DNA of 64,000 bases from Acidimicrobiaceae bacterium (GCA_003569125.1 BGOG01000005.1:1-64000); one strand, 5' to 3'; counted from the first letter of the stretch, positions 9,898-19,336 are shown. A program made the numbers and translations. Notes: generated from the letters alone by a model not told the origin.

Positions 9898-10503
9898 ATG
9901 ATTAGCAAAACACAAACACTTGTACTGTCCGATATTTGGCCGAAACCACAAGCGCGAACACAAACCATCGTTCGCAACGCCTCACTGGTGGTCGGCTTCG
10001 CACTATTTACGGCGATCTGCGCGCAAATTCGAATTCCGCTTGGGTTTACGCCTGTGCCGATAACCGGTCAAACTTTTGCGGTGCTACTCGCAGGCGCTGC
10101 ACTCGGCACAAAACTCGGTGCTCTCAGCCAAGTTACATATTGGCTTGCCGGTCTCATCGGCTTGCCGTTTTATTCGAACGCAAGCAGCGGCTGGAGCGTC
10201 GGCACGGGCGCAACCATGGGCTACATGATCGGGTTCGTCTTGGCCGCATCAGCAGTTGGCTACCTCGCCGAACGCAAACACGATCGACAGTTCATTACAT
10301 CGTTACCGGCAATGTTGCTCGGCTCGGCAATTATTTATGTCTGCGGCGCCGCGTGGCTAGCGCACTCGTTAAACATCGCGGTAGCAACCGGCGACAAAAA
10401 TGCAATCACTCTTGGCGTTGCGCCATTTCTAATTGGTGACTTAATAAAGGTTCTGCTAGCAGCAGCCTCAACTTCGACTATCTGGCAGGTTATTAAAAAC
10501 TAG
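9898..10503 (+). CDS. bioY: Biotin transporter BioY (ECF S component)
   Basis: This is the substrate-binding membrane subunit for biotin uptake. It has about six hydrophobic segments and the BioY signature region IRIPLGFTPVPITGQTFAVLLAGAALG. It also has YWLAGLIGLPFYSNASSG and GATMGYMIGFVLAA. The start is taken as ATG 9898 (MISKTQTLV), with AGGG just upstream. In-frame ATGs at 9802 and 9862 are less likely because the first overlaps the divergent nucleoside hydrolase. No ATPase or EcfT gene is adjacent, so it either works alone or shares an energising module encoded elsewhere. Its stop overlaps the convergent ABC ATPase stop by four bases. Confidence 0.9.
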   Translation: MISKTQTLVLSDIWPKPQARTQTIVRNASLVVGFALFTAICAQIRIPLGFTPVPITGQTFAVLLAGAALGTKLGALSQVTYWLAGLIGLPFYSNASSGWSVGTGATMGYMIGFVLAASAVGYLAERKHDRQFITSLPAMLLGSAIIYVCGAAWLAHSLNIAVATGDKNAITLGVAPFLIGDLIKVLLAAASTSTIWQVIKN

Positions 10504-11489
10504 ACAATTGGATGGTGGCAAGCAACGAATTGGCCAGGTGAGACCTCACGTAATTGTGGTTCTTGCTCTGCGCAAAGTGCTGATGCACCAACGCATCTGG
10601 TTCTGAATCGGCAACCTGAAGGCGGATTCATCGGTGACGGTGGTTCACCTTGCAATAGTTCTGTTCTAATTTGCTTGGTTGGATCAGGAATTGGCACAGA
10701 GTTAAGCAACGCCCGTGTGTAGTGATGGGCTGGTTTGGCATACAGAACATCTGGCGGGGCAACTTCACAAATCTTGCCGAGATACATCACCATCACGCGA
10801 GTACTGATCGCCTTGACGACAGCCAGGTCATGAGAAATAAATACCATTGTCAGACCAAAAGTTTCTTTCATATGAAGCAACAAGTTAAGAATCTGTGCTT
10901 GGATACTCACATCAAGAGCACTCACCGGCTCATCGCAAATCAACATTCTCGGGTCAAGTGCCAACGCACGTGCGATGCTGATTCGCTGGCACTGGCCACC
11001 CGAAAACTCATATGAGCGACGGTTCAAAACAAGTTCTGGTTCAAGACCGACACTTTGCAAAAGCTTATTGATCCGCTCATCTCGCTCTGCACGGTTACCA
11101 CGATCCCAAATCTCAAGTGGCTCGTCTATTAACTGATGCACCGTCATGCGTGGGTCGAGCGAAGAAATCGGATCTTGAAAGATCATCTGCATCGATGTTC
11201 GCGCCGACCGAAGATTTTCTTTTGGCAAAAGTGTCAAATCTGTGCCATTTAATACGACCTCGCCAGCGTTCGGTGGCGGCAATTGCAAAACTGCTCGCGC
11301 CAAAGTCGTTTTACCGCAACCAGACTCGCCCACAATTGCCAGAGTCTCACCTCTGACGACATCAAAACTCAGACCAGAAACAGCCTTGACAATTTTGTCT
11401 TTGGCGACGCGAAATTCAACCGTTAAGTCTCGAACTGTCAACACCGAGTCAACAGTGTTGCGCATGTGGGCAGTACCCGAACCGGCCAT
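10500..11489 (-). CDS. Peptide/nickel-type ABC transporter ATPase (DppF/OppF-like)
   Basis: One of two ATPases powering import of peptides or similar solutes. The 329-residue protein has Walker A GESGCGKTT, the Q-loop in MQMIFQDPISSLDPRM, the signature SGGQCQRISIARAL and Walker B MLICDEPVSALD. It ends with the C-terminal oligopeptide-transporter extension containing GCRFRTRC, a Cys-containing tail typical of DppD/DppF. Its ATG overlaps the stop of the preceding ATPase gene (TAATG). It is the last gene of the transporter operon. The substrate cannot be told from the ATPase. Confidence 0.9.
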   Translation of the reverse strand: MAGSGTAHMRNTVDSVLTVRDLTVEFRVAKDKIVKAVSGLSFDVVRGETLAIVGESGCGKTTLARAVLQLPPPNAGEVVLNGTDLTLLPKENLRSARTSMQMIFQDPISSLDPRMTVHQLIDEPLEIWDRGNRAERDERINKLLQSVGLEPELVLNRRSYEFSGGQCQRISIARALALDPRMLICDEPVSALDVSIQAQILNLLLHMKETFGLTMVFISHDLAVVKAISTRVMVMYLGKICEVAPPDVLYAKPAHHYTRALLNSVPIPDPTKQIRTELLQGEPPSPMNPPSGCRFRTRCVGASALCAEQEPQLREVSPGQFVACHHPIV

Positions 11490-12466
11490 TACAACGCCTC
11501 ACCAATCGGAAACCAGCAACGATAAACATGGCCGTCTGGGTCTGTCTTCAAATTTGGGTGTTCTTTATGACACTTTTCTTGGACATATTTGCAGCGTGGA
11601 GCAAAACCGCAACCACTGGGGCGATTTGTGGGGTCTGGAAGACGCCCAGCAATCACCGTAAGCGCGGTTCCTGGCTTGTGATCAACTCGTGGAATCGAAT
11701 TAAGTAGAGCCTCTGTATACGGCATGCGCATGTCGGCGAAAAGTTTTGCCGTCGGAGCATACTCAACAACTTCGCCGGCATACATAACCGCAACATAGTC
11801 GGTGTTGCCGGCCACGACGCCAAGATCATGCGTCACCAAAACCATCGACATCTTCAAGTCTTCGCGCAATTCGCGCAACAACTGCAAAATTTGTGCCTGC
11901 ACCGTCACATCAAGTGCGGTCGTCGGTTCATCGGCGAACAGTAGTTTTGGATTACAGGCGATGGCGATCGCGATCATCACGCGCTGACGCATGCCGCCAG
12001 ATAACTGATACGGAAATGACTTCAAAACCGCAGCCGCGTTGGGTATGCGCACCAGTTCGAGCAATTCTTTGCTGCGTGCCATGGCATCGCTTTTGCTCAT
12101 GCCAAGACGAATGCGCAGGCCTTCCGAGAGTTGTACGCCGATTCGCCGCACTGGGTTTAACGCAGTTAACGGGTCTTGAAAGATCATCGCCATGCCTGAG
12201 CCAAACAATTCGCGCACCTGTTCTTTGGTCATCGCCGTCAACTCATGACCATCAAACACCACGGTGCCGGTGCGACTAACTGTGCTTCCTTGCAATAAAC
12301 CCATCGCCGCTCGACACATCACTGTTTTACCGCTGCCAGATTCACCGACGATGCCCACGCTCGTTCCGGCAGGTATTTCAATGTCAACATTACGAACGGC
12401 CTCGAGCGAACCGCGCGGTGTATCAAAGTTCACGGTCATGTTTTTGACGCTCAACAACGAACTCAT
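11489..12466 (-). CDS. Peptide/nickel-type ABC transporter ATPase (DppD/OppD-like)
   Basis: The second ATPase of the same importer. The 325-residue product has Walker A GESGSGKTV, the Q-loop FQDPLTALNPV, the signature LSGGMRQRVMIAIAI and Walker B LLFADEPTTALD. The C-terminal GCGFAPRCKYVQEKC segment belongs to the Dpp/Opp extension. Its start overlaps the permease stop by four bases (ATGA), so translation is coupled. It is expected to heterodimerise with the product at 10500-11489. Confidence 0.9.
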   Translation of the reverse strand: MSSLLSVKNMTVNFDTPRGSLEAVRNVDIEIPAGTSVGIVGESGSGKTVMCRAAMGLLQGSTVSRTGTVVFDGHELTAMTKEQVRELFGSGMAMIFQDPLTALNPVRRIGVQLSEGLRIRLGMSKSDAMARSKELLELVRIPNAAAVLKSFPYQLSGGMRQRVMIAIAIACNPKLLFADEPTTALDVTVQAQILQLLRELREDLKMSMVLVTHDLGVVAGNTDYVAVMYAGEVVEYAPTAKLFADMRMPYTEALLNSIPRVDHKPGTALTVIAGRLPDPTNRPSGCGFAPRCKYVQEKCHKEHPNLKTDPDGHVYRCWFPIGEAL

Positions 12467-13323
12467 ACTTTTGCCTCACGACCGTCAAGTTTGTTGCGAA
12501 GCACTTCGCCAATTTGATTCGTTGAAACTACGGTGATGGCGAGAAATATCACAGGAATGTAGAGAACATGCGGAGAGTATTCAAGATCATTACGCCCGCG
12601 CGCGATCATCCCGCCCCAACTGCCACCATCAGGGATACCGACACCCAACAACGAAAGTGATGCTTCAGCGATAATCACGACACCGATGGCGAGAAATGCG
12701 ACGGCAATCAATGCGGGCAGCACATTGGGCACGATATGTTTTTTGATTATCTGTGAATCGCGCATTCCCATGCTGCGGGCTGCCGTGACAAATTCGCGAC
12801 CGCTCCAAGTAAGGGTGGCACCTCTTGCGATTCGACCCAAAATCGGTATCAACACAATTGTCAGCGAGATAATAAGCACCATCACTCGGCGCCAAATCGG
12901 CACCACTACTGTCATGTCAACATTTGATGCCAAAACCGAAACAAGTGCCAATGCCAAAACCAAATTCGGAATTGCCAGACCGACGTTAAACGCGGTTGAT
13001 AAAACCAAATCTACTTTTCCACGTACGAAGGCAGCCGTTATGCCGAGTGCACTACCGATTAACCCGCCCAAGCCAACGGCTGTGATCGCGATAAATATTG
13101 ACATCCGAGTACCTGCAATTGCTGACGTCAACAAGTCGTAGCCGTTGTTGTCGGTGCCAAGAATGTGACCCGGCGAGAACGGCGTGACCCCAAGATCATC
13201 TTCGTAGACAAAAGTCCAGTGCTCAAAAGGCAGGAACGACCCAAAAACTGCGAGAAACAACATCAGCCCGATCCACAAGACACAGAGTTGGGTTGGTTTA
13301 GATAGTTCTTTGAATTTAAGCAT
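12463..13323 (-). CDS. Peptide ABC transporter permease (DppC/OppC-like)
   Basis: Membrane permease of the peptide importer. It has an N-terminal segment, FLAVFGSFLPF, and the DppC-type motif LGTDNNGYDLLTSAIAGTRMS, then about five membrane helices. The EAA loop region (FVTAARSMGMRDSQIIKKHIVPNVLP) contacts the ATPases. I chose ATG 13323 (MLKFKELSK) over the upstream ATG at 13374 because the shorter form overlaps the DppB-like stop by only eight bases and fits the family length. Confidence 0.9.
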   Translation of the reverse strand: MLKFKELSKPTQLCVLWIGLMLFLAVFGSFLPFEHWTFVYEDDLGVTPFSPGHILGTDNNGYDLLTSAIAGTRMSIFIAITAVGLGGLIGSALGITAAFVRGKVDLVLSTAFNVGLAIPNLVLALALVSVLASNVDMTVVVPIWRRVMVLIISLTIVLIPILGRIARGATLTWSGREFVTAARSMGMRDSQIIKKHIVPNVLPALIAVAFLAIGVVIIAEASLSLLGVGIPDGGSWGGMIARGRNDLEYSPHVLYIPVIFLAITVVSTNQIGEVLRNKLDGREAKV

Positions 13324-14281
13324 TTGCTCTTCGATCTCGAGTACGCGGGTCGACAAAACCCGAGCCAATATCAACTACCAAATTGAAAAAAACATAAAAC
13401 AAAGCAATCACAGCAACACATGACTGCAACATAATGTATTGGCGCCCGCCGATTGCCGCAAATATCTCGAAGCCGACACCATATGTCGCAAAGATACTTT
13501 CAATTACAATTGCCCCGCCGATTAGGCCACCCATGCTCAATGCCGCTGAAGTAAACAAAGTGACACTTGAAGGCCGAAACACGTGTCGCCACAATATTCG
13601 CCGATCACTCAAACCTTTTGACATCGCCATCGTGACATAGTCTTCGCGAAGCGATGCAATCATGTCTGCGCGTAACAGCCGTGTGTATTGGGCAATTAAT
13701 CCCAAACTTAAACTCAGCACTGGCATAATCATGTGCTTAAAATGCTCCCAAATGCCTTCTGAGAATGTGGCGTAACCCAGAGTTGGTAACCACTCAAATT
13801 TGGTGCCGACAATAATTATCAAAATCAAGCCAATTGCGAAGCCAGGTATCGACGAAAAAATGAACAATGTATTGCTAATCACTCGATCAGCGCGACGACC
13901 TGCGCGATAAGCCGACAACACGCCGAGCGGTATAGCAACACCCAGTGCGAAAATTTGGGTGTATGACATCAACAGCAAAGACCGGGGCATCGCTTTTATT
14001 AAATGACCTGACACTGTTTCGGTTCCGCCTGAGTAATAGATATTGCCAAGATCGCCGTGCACGAAGTTGCCAAGCCATTGCAGGTAGTAGCCGATCGGGC
14101 CTTTGTCTAAGCCGATGCTGGCTCGAAATGCTGCACGCTGTGTTTCGTCAGCAACCGGCATCACGATCGTGGCGAGATCAACAGGAATTATTCGAATCAG
14201 AAGTGAGACGCCGAAGGTCACGAGCAACAGCACAACGAGCAGTTGTGAAACTCTTTGCAACCAGAAACTCAATTTCTGCAT
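13316..14281 (-). CDS. Peptide ABC transporter permease (DppB/OppB-like)
   Basis: Partner permease. The start at ATG 14281 (MQKLSFWLQR) is decided by a strong ribosome-binding sequence, GAGGGGGAGC, seven bases upstream. The open frame itself extends to 14329. The protein has an N-terminal membrane helix, then LDKGPIGYYLQWLGNFVHGDLG, which is typical of DppB, and several further helices. The EAA loop is DYVTMAMSKGLSDRRILWRH. It lies downstream of a hairpin that separates it from the substrate-binding protein gene. Confidence 0.9.
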   Translation of the reverse strand: MQKLSFWLQRVSQLLVVLLLVTFGVSLLIRIIPVDLATIVMPVADETQRAAFRASIGLDKGPIGYYLQWLGNFVHGDLGNIYYSGGTETVSGHLIKAMPRSLLLMSYTQIFALGVAIPLGVLSAYRAGRRADRVISNTLFIFSSIPGFAIGLILIIIVGTKFEWLPTLGYATFSEGIWEHFKHMIMPVLSLSLGLIAQYTRLLRADMIASLREDYVTMAMSKGLSDRRILWRHVFRPSSVTLFTSAALSMGGLIGGAIVIESIFATYGVGFEIFAAIGGRQYIMLQSCVAVIALFYVFFNLVVDIGSGFVDPRTRDRRANA

Positions 14282-14334
14282 TTTTGCTCCCCCTCTTAGC
14301 GTTTCCACACTAGATGACATTGGTGGCAAACGAC

Positions 14335-14364
14335 AAGGCGACGGTGTCGAAACACCGCCGCCTT
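14335..14364 (-). terminator. Intercistronic hairpin between binding protein and permease genes
   Basis: The arms AAGGCGACGGTGT and ACACCGCCGCCTT pair across a CGAA tetraloop with one mismatch. On the minus strand this lies between the stop of the substrate-binding protein and the start of the first permease. It is the same hairpin type as that at 16340-16367. It is likely an attenuator or 3'-end stabiliser that lets the binding protein be made in excess of the membrane subunits. There is no long U-run, so full termination is not assured. Confidence 0.65.
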
Positions 14365-14401
14365 GCGTATTTGTGAATTATTTAATTTTATGAAGTATTA
14401 A

Positions 14402-16129
14402 CTACTTAGTTGACCAAACACCTGTCCAGTCAATTCCGAAGTTTGTTACCAATCGTCGTGGGCCACCTGCAGCAAGCGGCAATTCGCCAACTCCACCGAG
14501 GTTTTTGTACGACAATGAGTAGGCCAGCATCGAAATGTTGGTTACATGAGCTTCAGCCTGAATTTGCGCTGTCGCCTGCTGGTAAAGCTTCTTCTTCTTC
14601 GCCATGTTCGATTCACCACGGGCTGCGAACAACAAGTTCTCGCTCACAGTGTCTTTGAACGATGAAATGTTCAAGATTCCGAAGTAAACAGGAAGTCCCT
14701 TAAGTGCAGGAACTTTCGCCGCAATCTGCGTGATGAAGTGGTTTGGGTTTCCAGCAGACATGTCACTAACCAAGAATGGAAGAATGAAACCAGTTCCGGT
14801 TCCTTCCATCAAAAGCAGTGGCAACATTTGGTATTGCATTGGGAATGCCTTAGCAATTGCCTCTGCTGTCGTTTGTGACAACAAGTTCACTTTGATCCCG
14901 GCTGCTGCACACATCTGTTGAATCAAAATTGCGTTTGCAGTTGCATCAGCAGAAGCACTTACATACGGAAGACTGAATTCAAGGTCTTTGCCTGTTTCTG
15001 TCTTGTAGGCAGCCACATCAGCTTTCGCTGCTGCAAGATCAAAGCCTGCGTAGTTCTTCTTGTTGTACATGATGTTGTTTGGTCCAACGATCGAATCTGG
15101 AACCATGCCCAAACCTTTTTGGCGAACCTTCAACCACTTCTCACGGTCAAGTGCATGAGAAAGTGCGAGACGCGCATTCTTGCTGCTGAACGGAGCAATC
15201 TTGTGGTTCATCCAAATTGTTGGGTAATAATCAGTCGGCGAAATAATCGTCGTAATGTTTTTGTTCTTCTGCAGATCTTTGATCTGCTTTGCTTCGGTTG
15301 CCGAAGTGAACATCGTTGCCGCAAGCGAACCGCTCTTCACACCGCTGACGCGTGGTTGCGCATCTGGCAAGAAAGTGAATGTGATTCCGTCGAGGTATGG
15401 CAACTTGCCACCCTTGGCATCTTTGCGCCAGTAGTCAGGGTTGGCTGCAACAACAAGTTTTGTCAACTCAGTTGAAACCAACTTGAACGCACCAGTACCA
15501 ACTGGCTTGGTTGAACAATCTGCTCCAAGAATTTGGCTTGGCGCACGAGCGAAGAAACGACCCGATGCATAAAGCGATTCTGGATAATCAGACTCTGGTT
15601 GGAACAAAGATACTTGCACCGACATTGCGCCAATTGCAACGACGTCTTGGATGTTTGCAGTGAAACCTACTGCGGTGCCAAGTTTGCCGGTGCTCTTTGG
15701 TGTTTTGCCAATCAAGCCGTTGACGTAAAGCGCTCCGCGCAAAGCCTGAATGTTCAGCAACAATGCTGTTGCATCTACAGGAGTACCATCATGGAACTTG
15801 ATTCCGTCACGAACTGTTAACAACCAAGTTTTGTTGTCTGCGCTGTGCTCGAATGATTTCAACAAGTAAGGAACAATTTTGCCGTCGGCTCGTTGCTCAA
15901 CCCATGTTTCATAAATTGTGCGAGCACCCATGAGTGACGAGTTCGCCAGGTTGTCTGCCATGCAGTAGCCAGGGAACGAGTCGAAAATACCAACTGTGAT
16001 ATTTCCCCCACGCTTTGGAGTATCTGCACCAGCAGCACCACTGCTTGATACTTGTGTAAGTGATGCAACAAGTGCGATTGCCATTACGGCAACAACCTTG
16101 CGACGACCACCAGTGAATATGCTCTTCAT
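14402..16129 (-). CDS. Peptide-type ABC substrate-binding protein, copy 1
   Basis: An SBP_bac_5-family extracellular binding protein of 575 residues. The N-terminus MKSIFTGGRRKVVAVMAIAL followed by an Ala/Ser-rich cleavage region is a Sec signal peptide with no lipobox cysteine. Family features are RGGNITVGIFDSFPGYC at the mature start, YETWVEQRADGKIVPYLLKS, TWLLTVRDGIKFHDGTPVDA and ALSHALDREKW. A strong ribosome-binding sequence (AGGGGGAAA) precedes the ATG. It is the intact member of a tandem pair with the gene at 16408-18135. It sits directly before its permeases, so it is likely the main ligand receptor. The ligand is unknown. Confidence 0.9.
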   Translation of the reverse strand: MKSIFTGGRRKVVAVMAIALVASLTQVSSSGAAGADTPKRGGNITVGIFDSFPGYCMADNLANSSLMGARTIYETWVEQRADGKIVPYLLKSFEHSADNKTWLLTVRDGIKFHDGTPVDATALLLNIQALRGALYVNGLIGKTPKSTGKLGTAVGFTANIQDVVAIGAMSVQVSLFQPESDYPESLYASGRFFARAPSQILGADCSTKPVGTGAFKLVSTELTKLVVAANPDYWRKDAKGGKLPYLDGITFTFLPDAQPRVSGVKSGSLAATMFTSATEAKQIKDLQKNKNITTIISPTDYYPTIWMNHKIAPFSSKNARLALSHALDREKWLKVRQKGLGMVPDSIVGPNNIMYNKKNYAGFDLAAAKADVAAYKTETGKDLEFSLPYVSASADATANAILIQQMCAAAGIKVNLLSQTTAEAIAKAFPMQYQMLPLLLMEGTGTGFILPFLVSDMSAGNPNHFITQIAAKVPALKGLPVYFGILNISSFKDTVSENLLFAARGESNMAKKKKLYQQATAQIQAEAHVTNISMLAYSLSYKNLGGVGELPLAAGGPRRLVTNFGIDWTGVWSTK

Positions 16130-16170
16130 TTTTTATTTCCCCCTTCGGAAATGGCGATATGCCCTACAAC

Positions 16171-16199
16171 ACACTACCTAGGCGATTCCAATGTGTCAA
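16171..16199 (-). promoter_or_regulatory. Candidate sigma70-type promoter of binding protein copy 1
   Basis: On the minus strand, TTGACA (16199-16194) is followed after 17 bases by TAGTGT (16176-16171), about 40 bases upstream of the start codon. The spacing is ideal and the -35 box is perfect. A 13-base element, CACAAGTTCTCAA on the minus strand, lies just upstream at 16208-16220 and recurs upstream of copy 2 at 18231-18243. Confidence 0.5.
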
Positions 16200-16339
16200 A
16201 CAACATATTGAGAACTTGTGCATGATTTGGGCGAGATTAAGAGCCAATTTCAACTCTATTTCAATGCTGGTTTCAGCGCAGGTCGAAATATTCGACAAAA
16301 ACAGCAGTGCGGCGGTGCCGAAGCACCCCTGAAACGACA

Positions 16340-16367
16340 ACGCGGCGGTGCCGAAGCACCGCCGCGT
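16340..16367 (-). terminator. Strong hairpin after binding protein copy 2
   Basis: ACGCGGCGGTGC and GCACCGCCGCGT form a perfect 12-bp stem with a CGAA loop just past the stop of copy 2. A partial second version (GCGGCGGTGCCGAAGCACC) lies at about 16307-16326. It matches the hairpin type after copy 1, so the duplicated unit carried its hairpin with it. It should reduce readthrough into copy 1, which has its own promoter. Confidence 0.75.
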
Positions 16368-16407
16368 TACGTATTAATGAATTATTTGCGTTAACACGAA
16401 TTATTGA

Positions 16408-18135
16408 TTACTTCGTTGACCAAACACCTGTCCAATCAATTCCGAAGTTTGTTACCAATCGTCGTTGTCCACCTGCAGCAAGCGGCAATTCGCCAACTCC
16501 GCCAAGGTTTTTGTACGAGAGCATGTAAGAAGTTCTCCAGAGTGAAGTAAGGCGAGCTTCGGCTTGAATCTGCGCAGTTGCATCCTGATAAAGCTTCTTC
16601 TTCTTCGCCATGTTCGATTCAGCACGAGCTGCAAACAACAAGTTCTCGCTCACGGTGTCTTTGAACGATGAAAGGTTCAAGATGCCGAAGTAGGCCATGT
16701 ATGGCTTAACAGCAGGAACTGCAGCAGCAGTTTTTGTGATGAAATGATTTGGGTTTCCACCAGACATATCGCTAACCAAGAATGGAAGAACGAAGCTAGT
16801 TCCGGTTCCTTCCATCAACAGAAGCGACATCGCCTGATATTGCTGAGGGAACGCTTAGTAATGATCTCAGCCGTTGTTTGTGGCAACACGTTCATTTTAA
16901 TTCCGGCTGCCTCCAGCATCTGTTTGATCAGCGTTGAGTTTGCAACGTCGTCAGAAGATGCTGTGTTCACAGGGTAAGTGAACTCAAGATCTTTACCAGT
17001 TTCTGCTTTGTAAGCAGCCACATCAGCTTTCGCTGCTGCGAGATCAAATCCTGCAAAGTTTTTCTTGTTGTACATGATGTTGTTTGGTCCAACGATTGAG
17101 TCTGGAACACTGCCCAAACCTTTTTGACGAACCTTCACGAACTTCTCGCGATCCAAAGCATGCGAAACTGCGAGACGCGCGTTCTTGCTGCTAAAAGGAG
17201 CAATCTTGTTGTTCAACCAAATTGACGGGTAATAGTCTTCTGGCGACATGATTGACGTCACTGATTTGTTCTTTTGCAAATCTTTCATCTGCTTAGCTTC
17301 TGAAGCCGACGAGAACATTGTTGCTGCAAGTGAACCGCTCTTCACACCGCTAACGCGTGGTTGCGCATCTGGCACGTAAGTAAATGTGATTCCGTCGAGG
17401 TATGGCAACTTGCCGCCCTTGGCATCTTTGCGCCAGTAATCAGGGTTTGCGGTAACAACAAGTTTTGTCAACTCAGTTGAAACCAACTTGAACGCACCAG
17501 TACCAACTGGTGTAGTTGAACAAGTCTTACCAAGAAGTTGACTTGGAGCACGAGCGAAGAAAACGACCCGATGCGTAAATTGATTCTGGGAAATCAGACT
17601 GTGCTTGAAACAAAGTTACTTGCACCGACATTGCGCCGGTGACAACTACATCTTGCACGTTTGCAAGGAAACCTGTTGCGGTTCCAAGTTTGTCTGCTGA
17701 TGCCGGTGTCTTTTTAAGCAATCCGTTAAAAAACAATGCACCGCGAAGTGCCTGAAGGTTGAGAGCCAATGCTGCACCATCTACTGCTGTGCCGTCATGA
17801 AACTTCACTCCATCGCGAACTGTTAGCAACCAAGTTTTATTATCTTCACTATTCGCCCATGATTGGAGCAAGTAAGGAACAATTTTTCCATCGGCTCGTT
17901 GCTCAACCCATGTTTCATAAATCGTGCGAGCACCCATCAATGAAGAGTTAGCGAGGTTGTCGGCGGTGCAATAGCCAACAAACGCGTCGAAAATACCAAC
18001 TGTGATATTTCCCCCACGCTTTGGTGTATCTGCACCAGCAGCATTACTGCTTGATACTTGAGTAAGCGATGCAACAAGTGCAATTGCCATTACGGCAACA
18101 ACCTTGCGACGACCACCAGTGAATAGTTTCTTCAT
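16408..18135 (-). CDS. Peptide-type ABC substrate-binding protein, copy 2 (two frameshifts)
   Basis: A tandem paralogue of copy 1, with near-identical signal peptide, mid-region and C-terminus. The start is ATG 18135 (MKKLFTGGRR) with the same AGGGGGAAA ribosome-binding sequence. The frame is broken twice: an extra A in the run at 17560-17563 (copy 1 has three), and a missing C near 16854. From start to stop both copies span exactly 1,728 bases, so the two indels cancel, as expected of sequencing errors in an intact gene. Copies differ mostly in the C-terminal ligand half, including the region around 16500-16700, so ligand range may differ. Confidence 0.85.
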
Positions 18136-18283
18136 TTTTATTTCCCCCTTCGGAAAAGGCACTTTGCCCGCATCAAAAGTAACCCGATCTGTCGAATGGC
18201 TATGTCGTTTATCACGTGTCACTTGTCGCTTTGAGAACTTGTGATTATTTTCAAGTATTATTTTTTAATCTTGAATCAGTTTT

Positions 18284-18746
18284 TTAAGTAAGTTTTGATT
18301 TCACCAAGTTTGCAATTTTTGCACCGTCGGCACTGTCGCCCGCCTCGCCTCGAACGGCCTTGACCACTGCGCCCATCGCTTTTGGGCCACTCAGGCCTTG
18401 CGCCGCGGCTATCGCGATTTGTGAATCTACGATTTTTTCAAGATCGGCGTCACTCATCGCTGCAGGCAAATATCGCTCAAGTATTGCTAATTCAGCCCGT
18501 TCTGCAACTTCGGCTTCACTACGTCCTGCGTCCTTATATATATCTGCTGATTCGGCACGTTTTTTTGCCTACAGCCCGCACAACACTTTGAACCTGATCG
18601 TTCGATAGTTCAACTGCCTGATCGCCGGCAACCTCTGCGTTCATAATCGCAGCCAAAGTCATTCGCAGCGTAGAAGTTTCGACTTCATTGCGCGCCTTCA
18701 TTGATGCAGTCAAGTCATCCTTAAGTTGTTGTTTGAGGTTTGACAT
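18284..18746 (-). CDS. GatB/YqeY-domain protein, one frameshift
   Basis: A YqeY-like protein of about 150 residues, related to the tail domain of the GatB tRNA amidotransferase subunit. Its exact role is unknown. The N-terminus is MSNLKQQLKDDLTASMKARN and the C-terminus is GLSGPKAMGAVVKAVRGEAG followed by KIANLVKSKLT. An extra A in the seven-base run at 18560-18566 splits the frame. Removing it joins KKRAESADIYKDAGRSEAE and the rest. It is a lone gene between copy 2 of the binding protein and the divergent dsbB-like gene. Confidence 0.85.
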
Positions 18747-18817
18747 TATTCATCACTCCCGTTTAATAATCAGGTTCAATCTTGAATGGGTTTCTGGCAA
18801 TTAGCGTAGTGCACACT

Positions 18818-19336
18818 ATGAATAACGAAGTCTTTGAACTTTTCTTTGCGATGCTGAGTCTGGGCACCTTGGTTTTTAGTGTGATCGTCTTGATCGCCCG
18901 CCTGATCAAAGCCAACAGTTTTTTAACTGAAGTTAAAAAGATTGCGTTGCCACTTGCGGCCTTGATTACTACAACGGCAATGCTCGGCAGCCTGTACTTC
19001 TCTGAGATAGTGCACTACAAACCATGCCGATTGTGTTGGCTGCAGAGGTTTGCGATGTACCCGTTGGCAATATTCTTGATCGCAGCGAATTTTAAAAGGT
19101 TCAAGTTCACCAAAATCGTGGCTGTTGTTCTCGCTCTTGTTGGCGGATCGGTTTCAACATATCACTGGTTTCTTGAGCGCTTTCCGAATCTTGATGCCGG
19201 TGTTTGCGATGTGAAAATGCCATGTGAATTTATTTGGTTTGAGAACTTTGGTTTCGTCACTCTTTCATTCATGGCTTTCACTGCGTTTTTGGCGACAATC
19301 GTTTTAGTTACACTTTCACCACAGGAGAAAAAATGA
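18818..19336 (+). CDS. DsbB/BdbC-like disulfide oxidoreductase
   Basis: An integral membrane protein with about four helices that would reoxidise a periplasmic thiol oxidase using quinone. The motif KPCRLCWLQRFAMYP holds the CxxC pair at the end of a helix, as in DsbB/BdbC. A second pair (VCDVKMPC) lies in the later extracytoplasmic loop. I use ATG 18818 (MNNEVFELFF), since the upstream ATG at 18782 lies too close to the divergent gene. The stop overlaps the next gene by four bases, so the two form a disulfide pair. Confidence 0.85.
   Translation: MNNEVFELFFAMLSLGTLVFSVIVLIARLIKANSFLTEVKKIALPLAALITTTAMLGSLYFSEIVHYKPCRLCWLQRFAMYPLAIFLIAANFKRFKFTKIVAVVLALVGGSVSTYHWFLERFPNLDAGVCDVKMPCEFIWFENFGFVTLSFMAFTAFLATIVLVTLSPQEKK

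Noticed and set aside
16408-18135. Programmed frameshifting in binding protein copy 2
   Set aside because: The two indels lie in or beside short homopolymers, have opposite sign and give the same total length as copy 1. There is no slippery heptamer with downstream structure, and other genes in the window show the same error type.
14335-18243. Mobile element behind the receptor duplication
   Set aside because: No transposase, terminal inverted repeats or target-site duplications are seen. The unit looks like simple tandem duplication.
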